Below, in pieces: positions 1 to 6,579 of a stretch of DNA of 7,962 nt. Positions within the stretch are counted from its first letter, which is position 1. Each line of letters begins with the position of its first letter. The notes beneath the pieces were generated by a model, which worked only from the letters and a program-made list of their open reading frames with translations, had not been told where the DNA came from and made no database searches. This stretch comes from an uncultured Acetobacteraceae bacterium (GTDB lineage: Bacteria; Pseudomonadota; Alphaproteobacteria; Acetobacterales; Acetobacteraceae). The stretch is taken from contig CALGVL010000187.1 in the NCBI GenBank assembly GCA_937930165.1, forward strand, positions 1-7,962. The letters run 5' to 3'. The translations under genes and the position numbers were made by a program.

Positions 1-8
1 ATCCCGCC

Positions 9-1577
9 TCAGCGCGCCTCGCGGATGCCCATGGCGATCGTCCGCTCATCCATGCGCGGATCGTGCCGTAGGCCGCGGCGATGCGCCCAGGTGTTGACGT
101 ACTGGAGCAGTTGGATCATCGGCACCTGCTCGGCGTAATAGGCGACCGCCTCTCGCCAGATCGCCTCGCGCGCCTCGTCGTCCATGGTGGCGGCGCCGCG
201 GGCGAGCAGTTCGTCGATCTTCGGGTCGGAATGCCGCGTCATATTGGCCGGACCAGTCAGCTTCTGCCGGTCATGGGTGGCGACGATGCTGAGCAGGTAG
301 TTCGACGCCTCCCCGGTGGAACTGCCCCAGGCGCCGATCTGGATCGCATGCTCCTGCCGGGAGCGGCGCGGCACGAAGGCGGTGAAGGGCATCGCATCCA
401 CCTGGGTCCGCACGCCGATCCGCGTCCACATCTGCGCCACCGCCTGGGCCAGGCGCGCATCATTCGGCCAGCGGTCGTTCGGCGTGGCCAGGGTCATGCG
501 GAACCCATCCGGGAAACCGGCCTCGGCCAGCAGGCGCTTCGCCCCCTCCGGGTCGAAGGGCATCGGCTTCACATCCGGATTGTAGCCGAAGGTGCCGCGC
601 GGCAGCCACTGGGCGGTGGCCTCCCCGGCGCCTTCCATCACCCGCTCCACCAACGCATCGCGGTTGATCGCCATGGAGAGGGCGCGGCGCACCCGCACGT
701 CGCGGAAGGGGTTCTCCGGCAGCGGCGTGCCGGCATTGTCCGTCACCAGCGGATGAGAGCCGGTGCGCGAATAGTCGGGCGAGACGAAGACGGTGCGGAG
801 CGAGGGGATCTCCGTCACCACCAGGCGCGGATCGCGCCGCAGGCGCGCCAGGTCGCTTGTCGGGATCTGCTCGATCAGGTCCACATCGCCAGCAAGCAGC
901 GCCGCGGTGCGGGCGCCGTCATTCAGCAGGAAGCGGACGGTGACGCGTGCCCAGGGCTCGCCCTCGCCCCAATAGGCTTCGTTGCGGGCAAGCTCCACCC
1001 GGTCGCCGGAGTGATAGGCGGAAAGCCGGTAGGGGCCGGTGCCGATCGCCGCCTTGCCGCTGTTGTAGTCCTCGGTCGAGGCGCCCTCAGCCGCGTGGCG
1101 GGCGATGATGCTGACCGAGGCGAGGTCGAGCGGCAGCAGCGGATGCGGCCGGTGGGTGTGCAGGCGGATGGTGTGCGGGTCCACCACCTCGACCCGGGCG
1201 ATGGAGCGCAGGAAGCCGCCGAAGCCGCCCGGACTGTTCGGGACATTCGGCACGCGCTCGAAGGTGAAGGCCACGTCATCGGCGGTGAAGTCGCGCCCGT
1301 CATGCCATTTCACGCCGCGGCGCAGCCTGAACTCCCAGACGGTGTCGGAGATGGGCCGGTAGCTCTCGGCCAGGGAGGGATGCGGCCGGGCGCGCGAATC
1401 CCGTTCGACCAGCCGGTCGAAGATGTGCATGCCGAGCGCGTTGTTCGGGCCGAGGTTGTGGTAGTGCGGGTCGATGGTGGTGACCACCGCGGCATTGCCG
1501 ATGGTCAGGGTCTGCGCCGCAGCCGGCAACCCGGCGAGCAGCGCCATGGCCAGGGCGCTCAGGATGGTCCTCGGCAT
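9..1577 (-). CDS. ABC transporter substrate-binding protein, SBP_bac_5 (peptide/nickel) family
   Basis: This is a 522-residue periplasmic solute receptor that captures a ligand for an ABC importer. Residues 1-21 form a typical Sec signal peptide: Arg3, a hydrophobic core rich in Leu and Ala, and a likely cut after Ala-Ala-Ala before Gln22. No lipobox cysteine is present, so a soluble periplasmic protein is expected. The family hallmark WEFRLRRGVKWHDG lies at residues 81-94, followed by the typical FTADDVAFTFER. GTGPYRL at 179-185 and a conserved NPFRDVRVRRALSMAINRD segment around 289-307 also fit the family. Length is normal (500-550). The chosen ATG at 1575-1577 has a strong Shine-Dalgarno (GGGAGGA) just upstream and gives the signal peptide directly. 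The frame stays open upstream to 1667, but that extension would run through the sdhB terminator and is unlikely to be translated. The gene ends at the window edge, so permease or ATPase partners cannot be checked. The ligand (peptide, opine, glutathione, nickel or other) cannot be told from sequence alone. Confidence 0.93.
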   Translation of the reverse strand: MPRTILSALAMALLAGLPAAAQTLTIGNAAVVTTIDPHYHNLGPNNALGMHIFDRLVERDSRARPHPSLAESYRPISDTVWEFRLRRGVKWHDGRDFTADDVAFTFERVPNVPNSPGGFGGFLRSIARVEVVDPHTIRLHTHRPHPLLPLDLASVSIIARHAAEGASTEDYNSGKAAIGTGPYRLSAYHSGDRVELARNEAYWGEGEPWARVTVRFLLNDGARTAALLAGDVDLIEQIPTSDLARLRRDPRLVVTEIPSLRTVFVSPDYSRTGSHPLVTDNAGTPLPENPFRDVRVRRALSMAINRDALVERVMEGAGEATAQWLPRGTFGYNPDVKPMPFDPEGAKRLLAEAGFPDGFRMTLATPNDRWPNDARLAQAVAQMWTRIGVRTQVDAMPFTAFVPRRSRQEHAIQIGAWGSSTGEASNYLLSIVATHDRQKLTGPANMTRHSDPKIDELLARGAATMDDEAREAIWREAVAYYAEQVPMIQLLQYVNTWAHRRGLRHDPRMDERTIAMGIREAR

Positions 1578-1600
1578 CGTTGTCCTCCCAGTTTTCCGGC

Positions 1601-1630
1601 AGCCTAGGACGGTGCGGAGGATGGTTCCAA
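1601..1630 (-). promoter_or_regulatory. Weak candidate promoter for the substrate-binding protein gene
   Basis: On the minus strand, a TTGGAA (-35-like, 1630-1625) and a TAGGCT (-10-like, 1606-1601) are separated by 18 bases. They lie between the sdhB terminator and the start codon at 1577. The matches to consensus are only 4/6 and 3/6, and the predicted leader would be under 20 bases, so this is tentative. Some promoter is expected here because the terminator should insulate this gene from sdh transcription. Confidence 0.25.
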
Positions 1631-1641
1631 GCCCGAACATG

Positions 1642-1674
1642 AAAAAACCCCGCCAGCCGGGGGGCATGGCGGGG
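1642..1674 (-). terminator. Rho-independent terminator of the sdhCDAB operon
   Basis: On the minus strand, a perfect 8-bp stem (CCCCGCCA paired with TGGCGGGG, 1674-1667 with 1655-1648) encloses an 11-base loop. It is followed directly by a run of six T residues (1647-1642). It begins about 20 bases past the sdhB stop codon at 1695, exactly where the operon should end. The polarity of the T run shows it acts on minus-strand transcripts. Confidence 0.9.
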
Positions 1675-1694
1675 TGTTTCGGGGCCGAGGCGGC

Positions 1695-2477
1695 TCAGCT
1701 CTGCCGCTCGACCAACATTTGCTTGATCTTGCCGATCGCCGCCGCCGGGTTCAGCCCCTTCGGGCAGGTCCGGGTGCAGTTCATGATGGTGTGGCAGCGA
1801 TAGAGGCGGAACGGGTCCTCGAGATTGTCGAGGCGCTCGCCCGTGTGCTCGTCCCGGCTGTCGGCGATCCAGCGATAGGCCTGCAGCAGCACCGCCGGGC
1901 CGAGATACCGATCGCCGTTCCACCAGTAGGAGGGGCAGGCGGTGGAGCAGCAGAAGCAGAGGATGCACTCCCAGAGCCCGTCCAGCTTCGCCCGTTCCTC
2001 CTTGCTCTGCCGGCGCTCCTCGTCCGGCGGGGCGGGGGTGTCTGCCTTCAGCCAGGGCTCGATGGAGCGGTACTGGGCGTAGACCTGCGACAGATCCGGC
2101 ACCAGATCCTTCACCACCGGCATGTGCGGCAGCGGATAGATACGGACATCGCCCTGCACATCCTCGATGGGCTTGAGGCAGGCCAGGGTGTTCAGCCCGT
2201 CGATGTTCATCGCGCAGGAGCCGCAGATGCCCTCCCGGCAGGAGCGCCGGAAGGTCAGCGTGCTGTCCACCTCGTTCTTGATCTTGATCAGCGCGTCCAG
2301 GACCATCGGGCCGCACTTGTCGAGATCGATCTCATAGGTGTCGGTGCGCGGGTTCTCGCCCGAGTCCGGATCCCAGCGATAGATCTTGAACGCCTTGACG
2401 TTCTTCGCCCCGGCTTCGGCCTTGTAGGTCTTGCCCTGCTGGATCGTGCTGTTCCGGGGCAGCGTGAAGGTGGCCAT
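1695..2477 (-). CDS. sdhB: Succinate dehydrogenase iron-sulfur subunit SdhB
   Basis: This is the electron-transfer subunit of complex II, a 260-residue cytoplasmic-face protein carrying electrons from the SdhA flavin to the quinone site. The N-terminal ferredoxin domain has the [2Fe-2S] ligands Cys80, Cys85, Cys88 and Cys100. The C-terminal domain has the [4Fe-4S] ligands Cys171, Cys174, Cys177 and Cys238, and the [3Fe-4S] ligands Cys181, Cys228 and Cys234. Their spacing matches the E. coli protein with a constant shift of 22. Trp186 and His229 align with the E. coli quinone-site Trp164 and His207. One small oddity is a Phe at 175 in the CILCFCCST motif, where E. coli has Ala. The ATG at 2475-2477 follows a GAGGAG about 13 bases upstream, partly over the end of sdhA, and the two genes are 17 bases apart. 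It is the last gene of the operon, followed by a terminator. Confidence 0.98.
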   Translation of the reverse strand: MATFTLPRNSTIQQGKTYKAEAGAKNVKAFKIYRWDPDSGENPRTDTYEIDLDKCGPMVLDALIKIKNEVDSTLTFRRSCREGICGSCAMNIDGLNTLACLKPIEDVQGDVRIYPLPHMPVVKDLVPDLSQVYAQYRSIEPWLKADTPAPPDEERRQSKEERAKLDGLWECILCFCCSTACPSYWWNGDRYLGPAVLLQAYRWIADSRDEHTGERLDNLEDPFRLYRCHTIMNCTRTCPKGLNPAAAIGKIKQMLVERQS

Positions 2478-2494
2478 GATTCGGCTGCTTCTCC

Positions 2495-4306
2495 TCAGTA
2501 CACGCGCGGCTTGGGCGGGAAGACCTGGACCTCGTTGGTCAGCGTCCGCATCTTCACGTCGCGGTAGTCGAGCTTCACGTTGCCCTTCTCATCCTGCCAG
2601 GCCAGCGTGTGCTTCATCCAATTCTGGTCGTCGCGTTCGGGGTAGTCCTCATGTGCGTGGGCGCCGCGGCTTTCCTTACGCGCCTCGGCCCCGACGATGG
2701 TGGTCATGGCATTGCCGAGCAGGTTGCCCAGTTCCAGCGCCTCCATCAGGTCGCTGTTCCAGATCAGGCTGCGGTCGGTGACGCGGATGTCGTCATAGCC
2801 GGCCTGGATCTTCTGCATCTTCTCCACGCCCTCCTTCAGCAGTTCGGAGGTGCGGAAGACCGCCGCATGGGCCTGCATGGTGCGCTGCATCTGCAGGCGC
2901 AGATCAGCGACCGGGGTGCTGCCCTTGGCGTGGCGGACGCGGTCGAACCGGTCCAGCGCCGCCTCGCCCGCCTTGGGCGGCAGTGGCGGCTGCGAGGCGC
3001 CGGGCTTCACCGTTGCCGCGGCCCGGTGCGCCGCGGCGCGGCCGAACACCACCAGGTCGAGCAGCGAATTGGTGCCGAGCCGGTTGGCGCCGTGTACCGA
3101 GACGCAGGCCGCCTCGCCCACCGCCATCAGGCCGGGCACCACGCGGTCCTGGTCCTCGGCGGTCGGGTTCAGGACCTCGGTGTGGATGTTCGTCGGGATG
3201 CCGCCCATGTTGTAGTGGACGGTGGGCAGGATCGGGATCGGTTCCTTGGTCACGTCCACGCCGGCGAAGATCTTCGCCGTCTCGGAGATGCCCGGCAGCC
3301 GCTCATGCAGGATGTCGGCGCCGAGATGCTCCAGGTGCAGGTGGATGTGGTCCTTGTGCGGGCCGACGCCGCGCCCTTCGCGAATCTCCATGGACATGGC
3401 GCGGGAGACGACGTCGCGGCTGGCCAGGTCCTTCGCCGTGGGCGCGTAGCGCTCCATGAAGCGCTCGCCCTCGGAATTGGTCAGGTAGCCGCCCTCGCCG
3501 CGCGCGCCCTCGGTGATGAGGCAGCCGGCGCCATAGATGCCGGTGGGATGGAACTGCACGAATTCCTGATCCTGCAGCGGCAGGCCGGCGCGCAGCACCA
3601 TGCCGCCGCCATCCCCGGTGCAGGTATGGGCGGAGGTGCAGGAGAAATAGGCACGGCCATAGCCGCCGGTCGCCAGCACCGTGGTCTGGGCGCGGAAGCG
3701 GTGGATGCTGCCATCCTCCAGGCACCAGGCCACCACGCCGCGGCAGGCGCCCTCATCATCCATGATGAGGTCGAGGGCGAAATACTCGACGAAGAATTCG
3801 CAACCGTGCTTCAGGCTCTGCTGGTAGAGCGTGTGCAGGATGGCATGGCCGGTGCGGTCGGCGGCGGCGCAGGCGCGCATGGCCGGCGTCTTGCCGTAGT
3901 GCTGCATGTGGCCGCCGAAGGGGCGCTGGTAGATGCGCCCGTCCTCGGTGCGGCTGAAGGGCACGCCGTAATGCTCCAGCTCGATGACCGCCGGGATCGC
4001 CTCGCGGCACATGTATTCGATGGCGTCCTGGTCGCCGAGCCAGTCCGACCCCTTCACGGTGTCGTACATGTGCCAGCGCCAGTCATCCTCGCCCATATTG
4101 CCCAGCGCGGCGCCGATGCCGCCCTGGGCGGCGACGGTATGGCTGCGCGTCGGGAAGACCTTGGTGATGCAGGCCGTCTTCAGCCCGGCCGCACCCATGC
4201 CGAAGGTCGCGCGCAGCCCGGCGCCGCCGGCGCCCACAACCACAACGTCATAGGTATGGTCCACGATGCGGTAGGCACCGTTGGAGGGCTTGCTGATCGC
4301 GTTCAT
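2495..4306 (-). CDS. sdhA: Succinate dehydrogenase flavoprotein subunit SdhA
   Basis: This is the catalytic subunit of complex II (603 residues, normal length), oxidising succinate to fumarate in the TCA cycle and reducing covalently bound FAD. The Rossmann GAGGAG at 25-30 binds FAD. His56 in the TRSHTVAAQGG motif aligns with E. coli His45, the covalent FAD attachment point. The substrate and catalytic residues are all present: His253 in QFHPTGIYG, Arg297 in ASRDVV (the proton-shuttle arginine, E. coli Arg286), His364 in HYNMGG and Arg409 in GANRLG. The helical domain and the C-terminal domain end in the usual family way. The ATG at 4304-4306 has an AAGGAA ribosome site about 7 bases upstream. 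An 81-base gap separates it from sdhD, the longest in the operon, and sdhB follows after 17 bases. The long open frame on the opposite strand is a codon-bias shadow. Confidence 0.99.
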   Translation of the reverse strand: MNAISKPSNGAYRIVDHTYDVVVVGAGGAGLRATFGMGAAGLKTACITKVFPTRSHTVAAQGGIGAALGNMGEDDWRWHMYDTVKGSDWLGDQDAIEYMCREAIPAVIELEHYGVPFSRTEDGRIYQRPFGGHMQHYGKTPAMRACAAADRTGHAILHTLYQQSLKHGCEFFVEYFALDLIMDDEGACRGVVAWCLEDGSIHRFRAQTTVLATGGYGRAYFSCTSAHTCTGDGGGMVLRAGLPLQDQEFVQFHPTGIYGAGCLITEGARGEGGYLTNSEGERFMERYAPTAKDLASRDVVSRAMSMEIREGRGVGPHKDHIHLHLEHLGADILHERLPGISETAKIFAGVDVTKEPIPILPTVHYNMGGIPTNIHTEVLNPTAEDQDRVVPGLMAVGEAACVSVHGANRLGTNSLLDLVVFGRAAAHRAAATVKPGASQPPLPPKAGEAALDRFDRVRHAKGSTPVADLRLQMQRTMQAHAAVFRTSELLKEGVEKMQKIQAGYDDIRVTDRSLIWNSDLMEALELGNLLGNAMTTIVGAEARKESRGAHAHEDYPERDDQNWMKHTLAWQDEKGNVKLDYRDVKMRTLTNEVQVFPPKPRVY

Positions 4307-4370
4307 CGATCCGTTCCTTTCCGTCGCAGCCCGATCAGCGGAGGGCGCCTGCCCCCGAAGCCGCGGATCG
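4307..4370 (-). other. Inverted repeat in the sdhD-sdhA gap, next to the sdhA start
   Basis: The 81-base gap between sdhD and sdhA holds a 7-base inverted repeat: CGATCCG at 4307-4313 and CGGATCG at 4364-4370. In the mRNA the copy next to sdhA is the spacer between the ribosome site and the ATG. Pairing with the upstream copy could therefore close over the sdhA start. The 50-base loop and the short arms mean this may be chance in such GC-rich DNA. Confidence 0.2.
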
Positions 4371-4387
4371 GTCCGCCAAACCCCGCC

Positions 4388-4786
4388 TCAGACCGCGATC
4401 CTGAGGACCGCCAGGGCCGAGGCGATGGCGAGCAATGCACAGATGGCCTTCACCGCCAGGATGGACGACATCTTGGTCCATTCCTGGTTGGCATAGTCCT
4501 CGACGATCACCTGAATGCCTGAGGCGATGTGGTGGAAGACCAGGGCGATGGTCGCCAGCAGCAGCACTGCGTTCCAGGGCCGGCCGATCCAAGCGACGGT
4601 GTCCTCGTAGGAGGCGCCGGCGAGCAGCGCGGCCGAGAAGGCGAACCAGATGGTCAGCGGCAGCAGGGCGATAGAGGTGAGCCGCTGCAGCCACCAGTGA
4701 TGCGTGCCGCCCTTGGCGGAGCCGAGCCCGCGCACCCGGCCGAGCGGGGAGCGCAGCATGGTGTTGGCGGCATGGTCGTTGGCCAT
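4388..4786 (-). CDS. sdhD: Succinate dehydrogenase membrane anchor subunit SdhD
   Basis: This is one of the two hydrophobic anchor subunits of complex II (132 residues), which with SdhC holds heme b and forms the quinone pocket. Three membrane helices are visible at roughly 34-57, 68-91 and 105-129. The typical N-terminal segment THHWWLQRLTSIAL is at 28-41. His86 is the likely heme ligand: it sits exactly 12 residues before Tyr98, as E. coli His71 does before Tyr83, and the Asp-Tyr pair of the quinone site (Asp97-Tyr98) is present in VEDY. The ATG at 4784-4786 has AAGGAAG about 7 bases upstream, overlapping the end of sdhC, which stops 12 bases before it. The tight packing suggests coupled translation with sdhC. 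The family is poorly conserved in sequence, so position in the operon adds weight to the call. Confidence 0.95.
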   Translation of the reverse strand: MANDHAANTMLRSPLGRVRGLGSAKGGTHHWWLQRLTSIALLPLTIWFAFSAALLAGASYEDTVAWIGRPWNAVLLLATIALVFHHIASGIQVIVEDYANQEWTKMSSILAVKAICALLAIASALAVLRIAV

Positions 4787-4798
4787 GGGATGTCTTCC

Positions 4799-5245
4799 TT
4801 ATGCCCAGGCGATGATCGCGACGATCCAGGTCACCACCGTCAGCACGCCGGTGGCGATGAGCGCCGCCCAGCCGCTCCGGTACATGCTGGGGATGTCGAA
4901 GCCGTAGCCGGCATCCCAGGCCAGGTGGCGGATGCCGTTGATGGTGTGGAACCAGGCCGCGCCTGTCATGCCGAAGAGAATCAGCAGGCCGAGCCAGGAG
5001 GAGAGGAACCACTGCACCCGGGTGAAGGCCTCGGGGCCCGCTGCGGCGGCGAGCAGCCACCAGACCATCAGCAGCACGCCCAGGCTCCAGATCACGCCGG
5101 TGATGCGGCCGCTGATCGACAGGGCGCTGGACATCTGCAGCATGTCATAGACCTGCAGGTGCGGCGACAGCGGACGGCGGATGGTCGAGCCATCGGTGCG
5201 GCGGCCGATCATGGTCGCCTCGCGCGAATCCTTCATGATGGACAT
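4799..5245 (-). CDS. sdhC: Succinate dehydrogenase cytochrome b556 subunit SdhC
   Basis: This is the larger anchor subunit (148 residues) and the first gene of the operon. The hallmark RPLSPHLQVY lies at 24-33. Three membrane helices fall at about 48-69, 82-104 and 126-147. His100 in WFHTINGIRH aligns with E. coli His84, the axial heme ligand, with His107 and Asp111 matching E. coli His91 and Asp95. Ser43 and Arg47 match the quinone-site Ser27 and Arg31. The His normally just before that Arg (E. coli His30) is Gly46 here. The start is uncertain. The ATG at 5243-5245 has a GGAG 10 bases upstream, while an in-frame ATG at 5210-5212 (residue 12) has GAGG five bases upstream and would give an N-terminus closer to related proteins. 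Divergent to the small gene at 5391. Confidence 0.95.
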   Translation of the reverse strand: MSIMKDSREATMIGRRTDGSTIRRPLSPHLQVYDMLQMSSALSISGRITGVIWSLGVLLMVWWLLAAAAGPEAFTRVQWFLSSWLGLLILFGMTGAAWFHTINGIRHLAWDAGYGFDIPSMYRSGWAALIATGVLTVVTWIVAIIAWA

Positions 5246-5264
5246 GGGGCTGTGACTCCGGACC

Positions 5265-5278
5265 TGCGGCGCGCCGCA
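5265..5278. repeat. 14-bp perfect palindrome in the sdhC leader
   Basis: TGCGGCGCGCCGCA is its own reverse complement. It lies 20 bases upstream of the sdhC ATG and inside the leader predicted from the promoter at 5307-5334. It could be a regulator site or an mRNA hairpin. The 11-base core CGGCGCGCCGC recurs at 5599-5609, just past the stop of the small gene, so the two copies flank that gene and the divergent promoter region. In DNA this rich in G and C, such palindromes also arise by chance. Confidence 0.35.
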
Positions 5279-5306
5279 ACCGGCCCGGCGCGCATCGTCA
5301 ACGCCT

Positions 5307-5334
5307 TCTATGGCGCGGTGCGGGAGAGCGTCAA
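5307..5334 (-). promoter_or_regulatory. Candidate sigma70-type promoter of the sdhCDAB operon
   Basis: On the minus strand, TTGACG (5334-5329) matches five of six -35 bases. Sixteen bases later, CATAGA (5312-5307) is a modest -10 (three of six). The implied start near 5300 gives a leader of about 55 bases before the sdhC ATG. It is the best promoter-like pair in the 145-base divergent gap. A second TTGACG at 5301-5296 lacks a usable -10. Confidence 0.45.
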
Positions 5335-5375
5335 TTGCGCGGGACCGGTGGCGGAAAGATGAGCCGAGGAGGCTC

Positions 5376-5391
5376 TAGGAATGTTATCCTA
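5376..5391. promoter_or_regulatory. Inverted repeat at the start of the 68-residue gene (operator or hairpin)
   Basis: TAGGA and TCCTA form a perfect 5-base inverted repeat with a six-base centre. The site touches the ATG at 5391 and includes the AGGA that would be the closest Shine-Dalgarno for it. It is AT-richer than everything around it. It could be a repressor operator at the gene start or a hairpin that hides the ribosome site. No specific regulator is recognised. Confidence 0.35.
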
Positions 5392-5597
5392 TGTACATGG
5401 CCGACTCGATCCCGCCCGATACGCCTCGCCCACGCCCGTCCCGCCCGCCGGCGACCAACCCAGGCCGCGGCAAGGGGCCGCCGGACGACCCGCCGCGCCC
5501 GCCGCTGGCGCAGCGGCTGCAACCCTGGGTGGACATGCTCTACAAGCTGCTGGCCGCCCTGGCGACCGCCGTGGCGCTGTGGAAGGGACTCGGGTGA
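5391..5597 (+). CDS. Proline-rich small protein with a C-terminal hydrophobic helix, function unknown
   Basis: This is a 68-residue protein that I do not recognise. Residues 8-45 hold 15 prolines mixed with Arg, Asp and Gly, so this part should be disordered. Residues 46-64 form one hydrophobic stretch (WVDMLYKLLAALATAVALW) that could cross or lie on the membrane despite Asp48 and Lys52. Only about six of its 68 sense codons end in A or T, which supports real coding in this frame. A TAG at 5376 blocks any upstream start, so the start is ATG 5391 or ATG 5397. The best Shine-Dalgarno, GAGGAGG at 5366-5372, is ideally placed for an ATG at 5381 in another frame, and only AGGA at 5377-5380 is near 5391. 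The gene diverges from sdhC and precedes the EamA transporter by 75 bases. No function is proposed. Confidence 0.7.
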   Translation: MYMADSIPPDTPRPRPSRPPATNPGRGKGPPDDPPRPPLAQRLQPWVDMLYKLLAALATAVALWKGLG

Positions 5598-5615
5598 TCG
5601 GCGCGCCGCTTGACA

Positions 5616-5637
5616 GGCGCCCCGGAAGGCCGGCGCC
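5616..5637 (+). other. GC-rich hairpin between the small gene and the EamA gene
   Basis: Two GGCGCC copies (5616-5621 and 5632-5637) can pair around a ten-base centre that itself can fold as CC-GGAA-GG. The hairpin starts 18 bases past the small gene's stop codon. No T run follows, so it is not a standard intrinsic terminator. It might weaken read-through or protect the 3' end of the short transcript. Confidence 0.3.
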
Positions 5638-5672
5638 CTGCATGGCCCGGCCGGAAGGGCGCAAGGGAGCCG

Positions 5673-6521
5673 ATGCCCGCCGCCATCCTCTACGCACTGC
5701 TCTGCAACCTGCTCTATGCCATCGGCTATGCCCTGGCGAAGCTGCTGGCCGGATCGCTGGACCCGCTGGAGATCACCTTCCTCCGCAGCGGCCTGGTCCT
5801 GCTGGCGGCGGCCGGTCTGTCCTGCCGTGCCCCGGACCCGGCCGGCGCCTGGCGCCACGCCATCGCCCCGCCCCGGGCCTGGGACCAGCGGCTCGCCGCG
5901 GCGGCGCTGATCGCCTCCACCACCATCAGCGTCTTCGGCTATGCCCTGCTGCCCTTCACCGAGGCATCCACCCTCGGCTTCACTGGCCCGATCATCCTGA
6001 CCGCCCTCGGCGCCCTGCTGCTGCGGGAGGCGGTGACGCCCCGGCACTGGCTGGCGGTCAGCCTGGGCTTCGCCGGGATGCTCGTCATCATCCGGCCCGG
6101 CAGCGGCTTGTTCCGGCCGGAGGCGCTGGTACCCATCGCGGGCGCCCTCACCTACGCGCTGTACCAGGTGCTGACCCGCAGGCTGCGCGGGGTGGCGGAT
6201 GCGACGGATGCCATGGTGCAGGGGGCGATCGCCGGGGTGGTCCTGCTCGCCCCCGCCATGCTGCTGGTCTGGCGCAGCCCGGACCTGCCGGTTCTGGCGC
6301 TGGTCGGCCTCTACACGGCGGTGCAGAGCGCGGCGCTTGCGGCGCTGGCTGCCGCGGTCCGGCGGGCGGAGGTCTCGGCCCTCGCGCCCTGGCACTATTC
6401 GCGGCTGGTCTTCGCCCTGGTGCTGGACGCCACCCTCTTCGGCCGCCTGCCGCCGCCCGGGGCGCTGGCCGGCGCCGTCCTGATTGCCGCCGGCGGACTG
6501 TTGCTGCTGCGCCAGCGGTGA
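5673..6521 (+). CDS. EamA/DMT-superfamily membrane transporter
   Basis: This is a 282-residue inner-membrane permease of the drug/metabolite transporter superfamily, usually an exporter or exchanger of small metabolites. Two tandem EamA repeats, each of about five helices, are visible: roughly residues 2-142 and 150-280. The first repeat ends with the family hallmark GMLVIIRPG at 135-143, preceded by a conserved Glu in LLLREAVTPRHWLAVSLGF. The second has YALYQVLTRR at 161-170 and ends in a run of Gly and Leu. The short ALLPFTEAST segment before helix four is typical. The ATG at 5673 follows AAGGGAG closely and begins directly at the first helix. The frame is open further upstream to a TTG at 5610, but the added residues would be a charged tail unlike the family. 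The substrate cannot be predicted. It probably shares a transcript with the SRPBCC gene 58 bases downstream. Confidence 0.92.
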   Translation: MPAAILYALLCNLLYAIGYALAKLLAGSLDPLEITFLRSGLVLLAAAGLSCRAPDPAGAWRHAIAPPRAWDQRLAAAALIASTTISVFGYALLPFTEASTLGFTGPIILTALGALLLREAVTPRHWLAVSLGFAGMLVIIRPGSGLFRPEALVPIAGALTYALYQVLTRRLRGVADATDAMVQGAIAGVVLLAPAMLLVWRSPDLPVLALVGLYTAVQSAALAALAAAVRRAEVSALAPWHYSRLVFALVLDATLFGRLPPPGALAGAVLIAAGGLLLLRQR

Positions 6522-6579
6522 GGGGGAAACCAGGCCAGCAGCGGGAGCGGCAGCGGCAGACCCGGAAACCGGAGGCGAT

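Noticed and set aside
81..1607. 508-codon open frame on the plus strand, opposite the substrate-binding protein gene
   Set aside because: Same cause: antisense to a clear family member, with His/Arg/Gly-rich translation and no domain or good ribosome site.
2609..4522. 637-codon open frame on the plus strand, opposite sdhA
   Set aside because: It lies almost wholly antisense to sdhA, whose function is certain. Its translation is low in complexity, rich in Gly, Ala, Arg, His and Val, with no recognisable domain. Such long mirror frames are expected where G/C fills third codon positions.
5610..5615. Perfect TTGACA upstream of the EamA gene, as a -35 element
   Set aside because: No acceptable -10 sequence lies 15-19 bases downstream; that stretch is all G and C within the hairpin region.
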